Positions 22,002-36,800 of a DNA stretch of 64,000 nt are shown one piece after another; the first letter of the stretch is position 1; the number at the start of each line of letters is the position of its first letter. Origin of the DNA: Saururus chinensis. Lineage: Eukaryota; Streptophyta; Magnoliopsida; Piperales; Saururaceae. The DNA is taken from assembly GCA_035235625.1 (NCBI GenBank), contig CP141143.1:43199178-43263177 (forward strand), read 5' to 3'. The position numbers and the translations under genes are program-made. The notes beneath the pieces were generated by a model. It made no database searches, was not told the DNA's origin, and saw only the letters and a program-made list of their open reading frames with translations.

Positions 22002-23329
22002 TATGACTTGTGCAATACTTTGTTCTATTAAGCTTTCTAAATAGTCAATGTAACAAGCGTTAGGCCAGTGTCCCTAATCCAGTTGGCTCAAGGCACTAGG
22101 TGTTAAAACACCCCTCAGGCTTAATAACTCGAACTATAAAGGCTATAGAACTAAGTAAGTCATAAAAGAATTTATCTCAACTTTTTACCTTTTGACGCGA
22201 TCCCTTATACTTACCTAGGCACAAGGTCCGGTTACTCAGTGAAAAGTGAAACACACGTTTACTCTTTTTTATCATCATTTTGTTTCAATCAATCTATCTT
22301 TTTTTCCAACTTTTTTCTTTCATTCTTTTTTTTTTTCATTACACACTTATCTCATTTTTTTAAATAATAGCTAAGCATAAAGATCTATCATAAAATATTA
22401 AAAATTATTCAATTGCCAAGTTTTCAAAAATATATGCTCAGTTAAAGATATCCCACTACGATTACAAGTAATAAATCATAAAATTATATTCCTACAAGTT
22501 TCAAGTGTGTGAAATGTGATTTAAAAATATTAGCACAATTATCTAAGATAAAGAAAATAAAATAGAAATTACTCACTTAATCGCTTTCATCACTTAATTA
22601 ATTATTTGAACTTTCTTCATGAAATTGAGCTCTTTAAAAACAGACATGCTTTTAAAAGAAAATAAGCAATAAAAACCACATAAAAGAAAAAGAAATACAA
22701 AAAAAAATAAAAAAAAAACTCTAGAACATAATACTCTAAAACATCCTAAAAGAAAAATATATTTCTACACCTCCAAACCTAAACTGAACATTGTCCTCAA
22801 TGTTAAAGAAAGTATATACTACAATGACAAGAATAAGTAAGAGAGGGAATGAAAGATATCACCTGAATGCAGAACTAATCCACTAATCTAAAAATGAAGT
22901 ACATAGGATTGGAGAGAACATGAGAAACATACATATAAAGAGCAATTTCCCAAACCTAAAATACCAAGCTCCCAGAAAAGAGATAACAACAAAAACTATA
23001 TTGAGAAAAGAAAATAAAAGCTGAGAAAAATAAGTAAATAAAACCTAAATGAAGCAAATAAAATAAATAAAAGGAAGGAAAAGAAATATATCAAAAACAT
23101 GGGTTGCCTCCCAAGAAGAGCTAATTTCTTATCTTCAGCCAGACATTGCCAACATTCTCAAATATGTCAAGGTGGGCAGTATATATTGGCATTGGCTCTT
23201 CTCTTAAATCTCCAAAAAGATAACTCAGAAAAATTACAAGGCACGACTTGCTTATGGGCTGATGCTACAAAAGATGGACCTCTATCATAAGCATCGAATC
23301 TAAAATTGTCTGCCATAAAACATTCAGCA
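22002..23329 (-). mobile_element. 3' non-coding region of Athila-like copy D
   Basis: Untranslated tail of a third minus-strand copy, starting inside the family tail (aagctttctaaatagtcaatg near 22034) and lacking the LTR end. Shared boxes: aagcgttaggccagtgtcc near 22052, cattgtcctcaatgtt near 22790, gggttgcctcccaagaag at about 23101. It is A-rich and non-coding. Confidence 0.75.
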
Positions 23330-23823
23330 TTAGAGATTGCAATTGTTAGACACATCAAAAACATTTAGTTGCACTTTCATGTTCCCAAAGGTCATATCCA
23401 TTATCCCCGTCCTACAGTTTATGCATGCATTAGCTGTGGCAAGGAAAGGGCACCTCGAATAATAGGAATATGATATGTGGAGTTGGTACTGGTTTCCATA
23501 TCTAAGATAATACAATCAACGGGGAAAAAGAACCGGTCAACTTTCACTAAGACATCCTCAATGACTCCCCGAGGCTTATGCATAGAACGGTCGGCTAGCT
23601 ACAAGGTAATTGATGTAGGTTGCAATTCACATAACCCTAGTTTCTCATACACTGAGTAAGGGAGTAGATTGACACTCACACCAAGGTCAAGGAGGGCTCT
23701 ATTGATGGAGTGATCACCTATGATATAAGAAATAGTGGGCACTTTAGGGTCCTTATACTTAGGTGGGGTGTCAAACTTCAAATGAGAGCTAACTTGCTCG
23801 GTAAGGAAAACCTTCTTAGACAC
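23330..23823 (-). pseudogene. Athila-like aspartic protease (copy D), broken
   Basis: Two minus-strand pieces of one protease. The first, 23823-23599, holds KKVFLTEQVSSHL, YKDPKVPTISYIIGDHS and the active-site box LLDLGVSVNLLPYSVYEKLG, where the catalytic Asp is kept. The second, 23515-23330, holds CPFLATANACINCRTG and FGNMKVQLNVFDVSNN. A stop and frame change between them (about 23516-23598) inactivate it. The sequence differs from A and C at many places, so D is a distinct lineage of the same family. Confidence 0.87.
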
Positions 23824-24833
23824 ATGGGTCTTGGATTTATGCTTTTGAGTGCATAGGTCTTTAAGGAACTTAGCATAAGCAGGGACTTGCTTAATTGCAT
23901 CTAAAAGGGGGAGATTAATTTTGACTTGCTTGAAAGTCTCAAGAATCTCATCGGTCCTAGCCGTGCTCTTTCTAAATGGTGGGGCTATGTCAAGACACTA
24001 AGGAAAATGTGCCCTAGGGATATAAGATCCATCGGAAGTGGTCTTAGACTGTGGCTCTAAAAAAGGGGAAGGAGATACAAACTCCTTCTCATGTGGTGCA
24101 CTAACTTCTACTTGAGGCTCATTAGGGGTTGCCCTCTCTAACTCCTCACTCCTATCATCTATCACTGGTGTCCCCCCAACATTCTTGTCAACAATCCTCC
24201 CACTCCTAAGGGTCATTATGGAATTAACTTGTTCAATGGAGGGAGAAGCTCCCTCTACCCAAAATTGACCTTTAGGGTTTTGTAGAGGTTGACTTGGCAA
24301 CATCCCCATCTCTCTCTTGTTAATAGCATTGGCTAGTTGTCCAATTTAGGCTTCTAATTTTGCTATAGATTGTGTATGAGAGTGGAGGATCTGAGTATGA
24401 GATTGTAGCTCTTGTAATGCAGTTAAAACCTTCTCTTCAAAACTCGGACTCCTACTAGGTTGGACATATGGGGTTGCACTTGAGGTTGGTGGATAGGGAC
24501 TTGTGGAACTTGGAATGGTAGCCTAGGGGGTTGGTTACCCATAACCCCTTGGTTTTGTGTTCTCCAAGACAAGTTAGGATGATTCCTCCAGCCAGGGTTA
24601 TATGTGTTTGAAAATAGATTGTTCTCATCCCTAGGGAAGGATTGGGTGGCATTCACATGCTCTTCGACAAGCTCAGGAAATTGAGAGGCATAAGGACACT
24701 CTATGATAGTATGGGCTGGGCTAACTCATATGGTGCATGCATCTTGAGTGAAGGGAGTGAGTTAATAGGTTGAAGTCATAAGGAGGTCCAGCTTCTTACT
24801 TAAAGTATCAACTTTAGAGGAGAGGTCTAATGG
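23824..24833 (-). pseudogene. Athila-like gag, central to C-terminal part (copy D)
   Basis: Minus-strand gag. A zinc-knuckle-like stretch near 24740-24700 reads C-T-I, a stop, V-S-P-A-H-T-I-I-E-C: a CCHC pattern whose second Cys codon has become TGA. It is followed by ASQFPELVEEHVNATQSF, NPGWRNHPNLSWRTQNQG (about 24600-24540) and a Pro/Gln-rich stretch. Next comes the linker with SIMTLRSGRIVDKN near 24200 and, at about 23930-23850, the stretch before the protease. Gag binds and packages element RNA through such knuckles. Stops at several points make it a pseudogene. Its N-terminus is cut at about 24833, where the plus-strand satellite begins. Confidence 0.87.
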
Positions 24834-27800
24834 GTTATTAAGAATGTGAACAAATAGTTATATAGTCTAATGTTTAAAGAGACCTCTGATTTATTTGTTA
24901 CATTCGTAATAACGAATCTAATACACAAAGTGAAACAACAATTTGACTATTCTTCCTTAGCCTATATGACTTTATTTGCTAAACTAGTTTTAGAACAAAG
25001 AACCAAATTTCATCATGAATGTGTATTTAATTATTTTAAATATATACGTACCCATTTGCGAAGTTCATAAGAATGTATCGAACAAAATAAACAACAAACT
25101 AAATAGACAAATTTTTGTAAAGTTATATCCTTTTAATAGATTAAAACTGAAGTTTTTTAATAATGTGCACAACTCATTATATCCTTCAAAGTTTAAAGAG
25201 TTCTCTCCTTCATTTGTTATGTTCAAAATAATAAATCAAATATACAAAGTCATACCATAATTTAGCAATTCTTCTTTAACTCATATGTTTTCATTTGCTT
25301 AACTAGATTTAGAATAAAACACAAAAGCTAATAACTAATGTATATTTAATTATTTTAAATAAATAAAACTCATGTGCTTAGTTCATAGGAATAAATCAAA
25401 TGTACTAAATGATGAACTAATTTGACCACTTTTGGTCAATTTATATCATTATAATCGAATAAAATAGAAGTTCGTTATGAATGTATACAAATCTTTATAT
25501 CGTTTAATGGTTAAAGAGACCTCCCTTTTGTTTGATACATCCATAATATGGAATCAAATGGACAAAGTGATATCACAATTTGATCGCTCTTCCTTAACTT
25601 ATATCAATTCATTTGCTAAATTAGATTTAGAATAAAACACCGAAGCTCATCACAAATGTGTATTTAGTTATTTTAAATAAATATATATTTATTTACTAAG
25701 TTCATAGAAAAAAATCAAATGTACTAAATGACAAACCAATCGGAGCACTTTTGGTTAATTTATACCCTTATAATCGATTAAAAGTGAAGTTTGTTACTTT
25801 TGTAATAAGGAATTAAATGGACAAAGTTATACCACAATTTAATTGTTCTTCCTTAACTTATGTGATTTTATTCACTTAACTAGATTTTGAGAAAAACACC
25901 AATGCTCCTCACGAATGTGTACTTAATTATTTTAAATAAATACATACTCATTTGATACGTTTGTATGAATAAATCTAATGCACTAAATGATGAATCAATT
26001 GGACCACTTTTCGTCAAGTTATATCCTTTTAATTGATTAAAACTAAAGTTTTTTAAGAATGTGTACAAATTGTAATATCATTTAATGTTTAAAGAGACCA
26101 CCCATTAATTTGTTATATTCATAATGACAAATCAAATGCACAAAGTAATTAAACAATTTAGTCATTCTTCCTTAACTTATACTATTTCATTTGCCTAACT
26201 AAATTTAGAACAAAGCACTAAAGCTCATCACAATTGTGCATTTAATATTTTAAATAAATACGTACTCATTTGTAACGTTCGTAATAATAAATCAAATGTA
26301 ATAAACAATGAACTAATTAGACCACTTTTCGTCAAGTTATATCCTTTTAATTGATTAAAACCAAAGTTTGTTAAGAATGTACACAAACCGTTATATTCTT
26401 TTAAGTATAAAGAGACCTCCATTTCCTTTCCTACATTCATAATGAATAATCAAATTGACAAAATAAGAGCACAATTTGGACATTCTTCTTTATCTTATTT
26501 GATTTCATTTGCTTAACTAAATTTAAAACAAAGCTCCTAATCTCATCATGAATGCATATTTAATTGTTTTAAATAAATGTGTACTCATTTGCCAAGTTCC
26601 TAAAAATGAATTAAATGCAATAGATGACAAAAAATTGGACCAGTTTTGGTCGAGTTAAATCCTTTGATATGATTAAAATTGAAGTTGGTTAAGAATACAC
26701 ACAAATCATTATATTGTTTAAAGTTAAAAGAGATCTCTCACTCAATTGTTAGACTCATAATAAGGAATCAAATTGACAATGTGATACCGTAATTTGACCA
26801 TTCTTCCTTAACTTATATAATTTCATTCGCTCATCTAGATTTCGTACAAAGTAACAAAGCACACCATGAATGTGTATTTAAATGTTTTAAATAAATATGT
26901 ATGTATTTCCTAAGTTTGTAAAATTGAATAAAACACACAAAATGACAAACCAAATGGACAACTTTTGGTCAAGTTATATCATTTTAATCGATTAAAATGG
27001 AAGTTTGTAGAAAATGTGTACAAATCATTATATCATTTAAAGTTTAAAGAGACCTCACATTTAGTTGTTACTTTCATAATGACGAATCAAATTGACAAAG
27101 TAATAGTGCTATTTGGACGTTTTTCTTTATTTTATATTATTTTATTTACTTAAATAAATTTAAAACAAAGCACCTAAGTTCATCGCGAATGTGTGTTATT
27201 TTAAATAAATATGTACTCATTTGCCAAGTTCATAAGAATGAATTAAATGCACTAAATGACGAACCAATCGGACCACTTTTGGTCAAGTTATATCCCTTTA
27301 TTCGATTAAAACCAAAGTTGGTTAAGAATGTAAACAAATCATCATATCATTAGAAGTTAAAGGAGATCTCACATTCAATTGTTACGTTCATAATAACAAA
27401 TCAAATTAGCAATGTGATACCACAATTTGACAGTTCTTCCTTAACTTATATAATTTTATTCGATTAACTAGATTTAGAACAAAGCACCAATGCTCGCAAT
27501 GAATGTGTATTTAATAGTTTTAAATAAATACATACACATACGCAAAGTTCATAAGAATGAATAAAATACACTAAACTACGAATCGAACGGATAACTTTTG
27601 GTCAAGTTATATTATTTTAATCGATTAAAATCGAAGTTTGTTATGAATGTACACAACTCACTATATCATTTAAAGTTTAAAAAGTCCTCCTATTTATTTT
27701 TTACATTCGTAATGTCGAATCAAATTAACAAGGTAATAGCACAATTTTGTCATTCTTTCTTAACCTTTTTTATTTCATTCACTTAACAAGATTTAAAAGA

Positions 27801-30800
27801 AAGCAACAAAGCTTGTTACGTAAGTGTATTTAATTATTTTAAATAAATACGTGCTCATTTGTTAAGTTTGCAAAAATGAATTAAAAGTAATAAATGACAA
27901 ATCAATTGGACCTCTTTTGGTCAAATTATATCCATTTAATCGATTAAAACTTTTGGTCGTTATGAATGTGCACAAATTGTTTTATCATTTAAAGTTAAAA
28001 TAAATCATCCATTCAATTGTTATGTTCGTAATAACTAATGAAATGAACAAAGTGATAGCATAATTTAACCATTATTCCTTAACTTATATGATTTCATTCA
28101 CTTAAGTATATTTGGAACAAAGCACCAAAGCTTATCACTAATGTATATTTAAATGTTCTAAATAAATACATACTCATTTGTTATGTTTGTAAGAATGATT
28201 CAAATGCAGTAAATGATGAACCAATCAGACCAATTTTTGTTAATTGATATTATTTTAATCAATGAAAGCCAAAGTTCATTAAGAATATGCAACATTATGT
28301 TGTTTAAAGTTTAAAGAGACCTCTCATTTCTTTGTTACGTTTGTAATGATGAATCAAATCAACAAAGTGTTCTTACATTTTTACCATTCTTCCTTAAGTT
28401 ATTTCATTTTATATGCTTAACTAGTTTAGATCAAAGCACCAATACTCATCACGAATGTATACTTAATTGTTTTAAATAAATACGTATTCATTTAATAAGT
28501 TCATAGGAATATATCAAATGCACTAAATGATAAACCAATCAGTCCACTTTTTATTAAGTTATATGCTTTTAATCGATTAAAACCAAAGTTCATTAAGAAT
28601 GTGTTCAAATTGTTATATCGTTTAAAGTTTAAAGAGACTTCCTATTTATTTGTTACGTTCGTAATGACGAGTCAAATGGACAAAGTACTAGCACAATAAG
28701 GTCGTTCTTCCTTAATTTATATTATTTCATTTACTAAACTAGATTTAAAAAAAACCACAAAGTGATACCACAATTTGACCGTGCTTCTTTAACATATATA
28801 ATTTAATTCGCTTAACTAGATTTAGAACAAGGCATCAAAGCATGTTACAAATGTGTATTTAATTGTATTAAATAAATACCTAATCCTTTGCTAAGTTCAT
28901 AACAAAGTATCAAATACATTAAACGACGAACCAATCGAACCACTTTTGGTCAGGTTTTATCCTTGTAATCGATTCAAACCGATATTGGTTAAGAATGTCT
29001 ACAAATCGTTATATAATTTAAGGTTTAAAGAGTCCTCCCATTCATTTTTTACATTGGTAATAACAAATTAAATAGATAAAGTGATTCCACAATTTGACTA
29101 TTTTCCTCAACCTATATGATTTCATTCGCCTAACAAGATTTAGAATGAAGCACCAAATCTCGTCACGAATGTGGATTTAATTATTTTAAATAAATACGTA
29201 CTCATTTATTATGTTCATAAGACTGAATCGAATGCAATAAATGACAAACCAATAGGACAAACTTTTGGTCATGTAATATCCCTTTAATCGATTAAAACAA
29301 AATTTTGTTAAGAATGTGCACTAACTGTTATATAGCTAAAAGTTTAAAGAGACATCTCTTTCATTTATTACGTTCGCAAAAATGAATCAAATTGAAAAAT
29401 TGATACACAATTTAACTGTTCTTCATCAACTTATATAATTTCATTCGCTTTACAAGATTTTGAACAACGCACCAATGCTTGTCATGAACGTGTATTTAAT
29501 TGTTTTAATTAAATACTTACTCATTTACTAAGAGCATAAGAAAACATCAAATGCACTAAATGATAAACTAATCAGACCACTTTTTTTCAAGTTATATATC
29601 TTTAATCGATTAAAACTGATGTTTGTTAAGAATGTGCACAATTTGTTATATCGTTTAAAGTTTAATTAGACCTCCTATTTATTTGATAAATTCGTAATGA
29701 CAAATCAAATGGAGAAACTAAGAGAATAATATGACCGTACTTCCTTAACATATATGATTTCATTCGGTTGACTAGATTTACAATAATGCATCGAAGCTCA
29801 TTACGAATGTGTATTTAATTATTTTAAATAAATACATACTCGTTTGCTAAGTATGTAAAAGTGAATTTAATGCATCAAATGACAAACCAATTGGACCACT
29901 GTTAGTCAAATTATATCCTTTTATTCAATTGAAGCTGAGATTCGTTAAGAATATGAACATATCATTATATTATTTAAAATTTAAAGAGATCTCACTTTCA
30001 TTTGTTATGTTTGTAATAACGAATCAAATGGACAAAGTGATTGCACAATTTGGTTGTCCTTCCTTAACCAATATGATTTCACTAATATTACTAGTTTTTG
30101 AACAAAGCACCGAAGCTCATCACAAATGTTTATTTAATTCTTTTAAATAAATACATACTTATTTGCTCAGTTCGTTAGAATGAATAAAATGTACTAAACG
30201 ACGAACCAATGAGACCACTTTTTGTCAAGTTATATCATTTTAATCAATTAAACCCGAAGTTCGTTATGAATATGCCCAACTTGTTATATCACTTAAAGTC
30301 GAAAAAGAGCTCTCATTCAATTGTTACATTCATAATAATGAATCAAATTAGCAAAGTGATACAACAATGTTACCATTCTTCTGTAACTTATATGATTATA
30401 TTGGTTTAACTTGATTTAGAACAAAACACTAAAGTTCGTCACAAACGCATATTTAATTGTTTTAATTAAAGATGTACCTATTTGCTTAGTTCACAAGAAT
30501 GCATCAAATGCACTAAACGACGAACAATCCAGCCACTTTTTTTACATTTATATCATTTTAATGTATTTAAAATGAAGTTTGTTAAGAATGTGTATAAATT
30601 GTTATATCATTTAAAGTTTAAAGACCCCTCTCATTTATTTGTTACATTCATAATGATGAATTAAATGGACAAAGTAATATCACAATTTGGCCGTTCTTCC
30701 TTAACTAATATGATTTCAATCGCTTAAGTAGATTTAAAAAAAAACACCGAAGCTTGTCATTAATGTGTATTTAATTATTTAAAATAAATACATACTCATT

Positions 30801-33800
30801 TTCTAAGTTCAATCGCTTAAGTAGATTTAAAACAAACCACCAAAGCAATTGGACAACTTTTGGTTAAGTTATTTCCTTTTAGTCAATTAAAACCAAAGTT
30901 CATTAAAAATGTGCACAAATAATTTTAGTATTTAAAGTTTAAAGTGACCTCTCATTCATTTGCAATATTTGTAATAACAAATCAAATGGACGAAGTGATA
31001 CAAAAATTTAACCATTCTTCCTTATTTTATACAATTTCATTCATTTAACTAGATTCCGAACAAAGCACCAAAGCTCATCACGAATGTGTATTTAGTTATT
31101 TTAAATAATTACATACTCATTTACTAAGTTCGTAAGAATGAGTTCAATGCACTAAAAGACGAACCCATCGGACCACCTTTGGTCAAGTTAAATCCTATTA
31201 ATCGATTAAAACTGATGTTCATTAAGAATGTGCACAAATCATTTTATCATTTAAAGTTTAAAGAGTCCTCCCATTTATTTGTTTCGTTCGTAACAGCGAA
31301 TTAAATAGACAAAGTTATAGCATAATTTGGATGGTCTTCCTTAACTTCTAGGATCTTATTCGTTTAACTAGATTTAGAACAAAGCACCAAAGCTTATAAT
31401 GAATGTGTATTTAATTATTTTAAATAAATATGTTCTCATTTTCTATGTTTGTAACAATGAATAATAAGCACTAAATGACGAAGCACTTAGACCACTTGGG
31501 TCATGTTATGTCCTTTTAATCGATTAGAACTGGTGTTTGTTAAGAATATGTGCAAATCATTCTATTATTTAATATTTAAGGAGACAACCCATTTATTTGT
31601 TTCATTCATAATAACGAATCAAATTGACAAAGTAGTACCAGAATTTAAAAGTTATTCCTTAACTTATGTAATTTTATTCAGTTAACTTGCTTTAGAACAA
31701 AGCACCAAATTTCGTCATGAATGTGTATTTAATTGTTTAAAATGAATACATACTAATTTGCAAAGTTCTTTAAAATAAATCAGATGCACTAAATGACAAA
31801 CCAATCATACCACTTTTGGTCAAGTTATATATTTTTATTCTACTAAAACCAAAGTTCATTAAGAATGTGTACAAACCATTATATCGATTAAAGTTTAAAC
31901 AAACATCCCATTCATTTGTTACATTCGTAATAATGAATTAAATGGACAAAGTGATATAATAATTTGACGGCTTTTCCTTAACTTATATTATTTTATTCAC
32001 TTAACTAGATTTAGAACAAAGCAACAAACTTTGTCATGGATGTGTAGTTAAGCATTTTAAATAAATATGTCCTCATTTGCTAAGTTCGTAAGAATGATTC
32101 ATACGTACTAAACGACAAAATAAGCAGACCACTTTTGGTTAAGTTATATCCTTTTAATCAATTAATACAAAAGATCATTAGGAATAAATTATTATATCGT
32201 TTAAAGTTTAAAGTGACCTCTCATTTCTTTGTTATCTTCATAATGATGAATCAAATGGACAAAGTAATGGTACAATTTGGTTGTCCTTCCTTTACTCATA
32301 TGATTTAATTCGCTTAACCAGATTTAGAATAAAGCACCGAAGCTCATCACAAATGTTTATTTAATTGTTTTAAATAAGTACGTACTCATTCACTAAATTT
32401 GTAGGAAAGAATAATATGCATATGATTGTAATAATAAATTAAATAGAGAAATTGATACTACAATTTCACTAGTCTTCATAAACATATATGATTTCTTTCT
32501 TTTCACTAGATTTATCACAAAATACCAAAGCTCATCACGGATGTGTATTTAATTATTTGAAGAAAATACGTACTCATTTCCTAAGTTTTTATGAATGCAT
32601 CAAATGCACTAATCGGCCAACATATTGGACCATTTTTGGTAAAGTTATATCATTTTAATCGATTATCGAAGCTCGTTAAGAATTTACACAAACTATTATA
32701 CCTTTTAATGTCCAAAAACCATTATGTCATTTAAAGTTTAAAGTGACCTCTCATTGATTTGTGAAGTTCATAATAACGAATCCTATAGACAAAGTGATAC
32801 TGCCATTTGACCATTCTTCCTTAACGTATATGATTTCGTTCGCATAATTAGATTTAGAACTACACACTAAAGCAAATATCCAATATGTATTTAATTATTT
32901 TAAATAAATACGTACTCATTTGCTATTTTGTGAAAATTATTTAATTGTACTAAACGATGAGTGAATTGAACAACTTTTGTTTAAGTTATATCATTTTAAT
33001 CGATTAAAACCGAAGTTCGTTAAGAATGTCACAAATCGGTATATTGTTTATAGTTTAAAAACACCTCCCATTCATTTCATACATTCGTAATGACAAATCA
33101 AATTGTCAACATAATATCACAATTTGGGCACTATTGCCAATCTTTTATTATTTCATTTGCTTAACTAAATTTTAAACAAAGCACTGAACCTTGTCACGAA
33201 TGTCTATTTAATTGTTTTAAATAAAGACATTCTCATTTGCCATGTTCATAAGATTGAGTACAATACACTAAATGACGAACCCATTAGACCTCTTTCGGTT
33301 AAGTTATATCCTTTTAATCAATTAAATCTAAAGTTCAATAGGAATGTCCACAAACCGGTTATATCGTTTAAAGAACAAAGCACCAATGCTTGTTCATAAT
33401 AATAAATTAGAAGTACAAAGTGATACCAAAGTTTCGTCACTCTTCTGTAAATTATATGATTTCATTTAATTAACTAGATTTAGAACAAAAACAGCAATGC
33501 TTGTCACAAATATGTATTTAATTATTTTAAATAAATAAGTACTCATTTGCTAAATTAATAAGAATGAATCAAATGTAATAAATGATGAACCAATTGGACA
33601 AATTATGGAAAAGTTACAGTCTTTTAATTGATTAAAACTTGACTTTGCTAAGAATGTGCACTAATCGTAATGTCGTTTAAAGTTTTAAGAGATCTCCCAT
33701 TCATTGGTTATGTTCGTAATAAAAAAATTAAATTGACAATGTGATACCACATTTGACTGCTCTTCCTAAACTTTCGTAATTTAATTTGCTTAACAAGTTA

Positions 33801-36800
33801 AGAATAAAGCACTAAAGATCATCATGAATGTGTTATTAATTATTTTAAATAAATATGTATTCATTTGTTAAGTGCATAAAATTTAATCAAACACTATAAA
33901 CGAAAAGCCAATCATGCCACTTTTGGTGAAGTTATATCATTTTAATTTATTAATAACTAAAGATCATTAATTGTTTGAAATAAAGTGTTATATCATTTAA
34001 AGTTTAAAGAGACCTCCCAATCATTTGTTACATTTGTAATAATGACTTAAATTGAGAAAGTGATACCACAATTTGACTGTTATTCCTTAACTTACATATT
34101 TCATTGGCTTAAGTAGATTTAGAACAAAGAACCAAAGCTCGTCACGAATGCGTACTTAATTATTTTAAATAAATATGTATTCATTTACTAAGTTCGTAAA
34201 AATAAATCAAATGCACTAAAAAATAAACCAATCAGGCAAATTTTAGTTGAGTTATATTCTTTTAATTAATTAAAACTAAAGTTCGTTAAGAATGTGTACA
34301 AATTGTTATATCGTTTAAAGAGTCCTCCAATTCATTTGTTACATTCGTAATAATGATTTAAATGGATGAAGTGATATCACAATTTGACCATTCTTCCTTA
34401 GCTGATATGATTTCATTCGCTTAACTACATTTAGAACAAAGCACCAAAGCTCGTCGTGAATGTATGTTTAATTATTTTTAATAAAAAGGTAATCATTTGC
34501 TAAGTTCGTCAGAATGAATCAAATGCACTAAACGACAAATAAATTTGAGCAATTTTTGTCAAGTTATGTACTTTTAATCAATCAAAACCAACATTCGTTA
34601 AGAATATGTACAAACCATTATATCGTTTATGGTTTAGAGAGACCTCCAATTAATTTGTTATGTTCATATTAATGAATCAAATGGACAAAGTGATATCACT
34701 ATTTGATTGTTCTTCCTTAACCTATATCATTTCATTCGCTTAACTAGATTTAGAATAGAGCAACAAAGCTCATCATAAAAGTGTATTTAATTGTTTTAAA
34801 TATGTATTCATGTTTCAAGTTCCAAAGAATAAATCAAACGAACTAAACGATGGACAAATCAGGCATGTTTTGGTCAAGTTATCTCCTTTTAATAATTTCA
34901 AACTGCAGTTTGTTAAGAATGTACACAAACTATTATATCATTTAAAGTTTAAGGAGTCCTCTCATTCATTTATTATGTTCGTAATGAGGATTCAAATTGA
35001 CAATGTAATAACACAATTTGGTCATTCTTCCTTATCTTTTATGATTTTATTGGCTTAAATAGATTTATAACAAAGCAGTGAGCCTTGTCACATATGTGTA
35101 TTTAATTATTTTAAATAAAGATATACTCATTTGCTAAGTTCGTAAAACTGAATAAAATGCACTAAATTACGAACCAATTAGACCAATTTTTTTCAAGTTA
35201 TATTCTTTTAATCAATTAAGAAGTTTGTTAAGAATGTGCACAAATTATTATATCATTTAAAATTAAAAGAGATATGTCATTGTTTTGTTACGTTCGTAAT
35301 AATGAATCAAAAGGATAAAGTGATACCAAAGTTTTACCGTTTTTCCTTAAATTATAAGATTTCATTTACTTAACTAGATTTTTAAAAAAAGAAAAAGATT
35401 TTCACAAATGTGTATTCAAATGTTCTAAATAAATACGTACTCATTTACTAAGTTCATAAGAATGAATCAAATGTACTAAACGATGAAACAATGGGACAAA
35501 TTTTTGTCAAGATATATCCTTTTAATCAATTAAAGCTGAAGTTCATTAGCAATGTGTATAAATCATTAAATCATTTAAAGTTTAAAAATACCTCCTATTT
35601 ATTTGTTATGTTTGTAATAATGAATCAAATAAACAATGTGATACCACAAAATGACCATTCTTCCTTAACTTATATAATTTAATTCACTTTACTAGATTTA
35701 GTGTAAAGCACCAAACTGTTTTTTTAGTTGTTTGAAAAAAAGGCATTCATTTGCTAAGATAATAAGAATAAACCAAACGCACTAAACTACGAACCAATCA
35801 GACCACTTTTAATGAAGTCATATCCTTTTAATCGATTAAAACTGAAGTTGATTAAGAATTTCCACAACCAGTTATTTTGTTTAAAGTTTTAAAAGAGCTC
35901 CCATTCATTTGTTACATTTGTAATAATAAATCAAATGTGCAAAGTGATACCATAATTTGACCGTTCTTCCTTAACCTATATGATTTTATTCACTTAACTA
36001 CATAAACAAAGCACTGAAGCCCATCACAAATGTGTATTTAGTTATTTTAAATAAATATGTACCCATTTACTAAGTTCGGAACAATGAATTAAGCACATTA
36101 AAGGACGAACCATTTTGACCACTTTTAGTAAAGTTATATCTTTTTTGCCAAAGTTCTTTAAGAATGTGGACAAATAATTATATCATTTAAAGTTAAAGTG
36201 ATCTCCCATTTATTTGTTACAGTTGTAAAGAAATTAAATTGATAAAGAGATACCACAATTTGATGATTCTTTCTTAACTTATTTGATTTCATTCACTTAA
36301 GTTGATTTAGGACAAAGCACCATAGCTCATCACATATATGTATTTAATTGTTTTAAATAAATATGTACTCATTTGCTAACTTGTAAGAATGAATCAAATG
36401 CCGGCGAACCAATCATACCAGTTTTGTACAATTTGTAAACATTTATTTGATAAAAACTAAAGTTCGTTAAGAATGTACACAAATTATTATAATGTTTAAA
36501 GTTTAAAAAGTCCTCTCATTAATTTGTTACATTCATATTGACAAATTAAATTGTCAAAGTAATAGCACACATTTTGGCTGATCTTGCATATCTTTTATGA
36601 TTTTATTTGCTTAACTAGATTTTAAAAAAAAAAGTACTGAACCTCATCTCAAATGTCTATTTTATTGCATTAAATAAAGATGTACTAATTTGCTAAGTTC
36701 ATAAATATGAATAAAATGCACAGAATGACGAACCCATCGGACCACTTTTGGTCGAGTTATATCATTTTAATCGATCAAAAGTGAAGTTCATTAAGAATGT

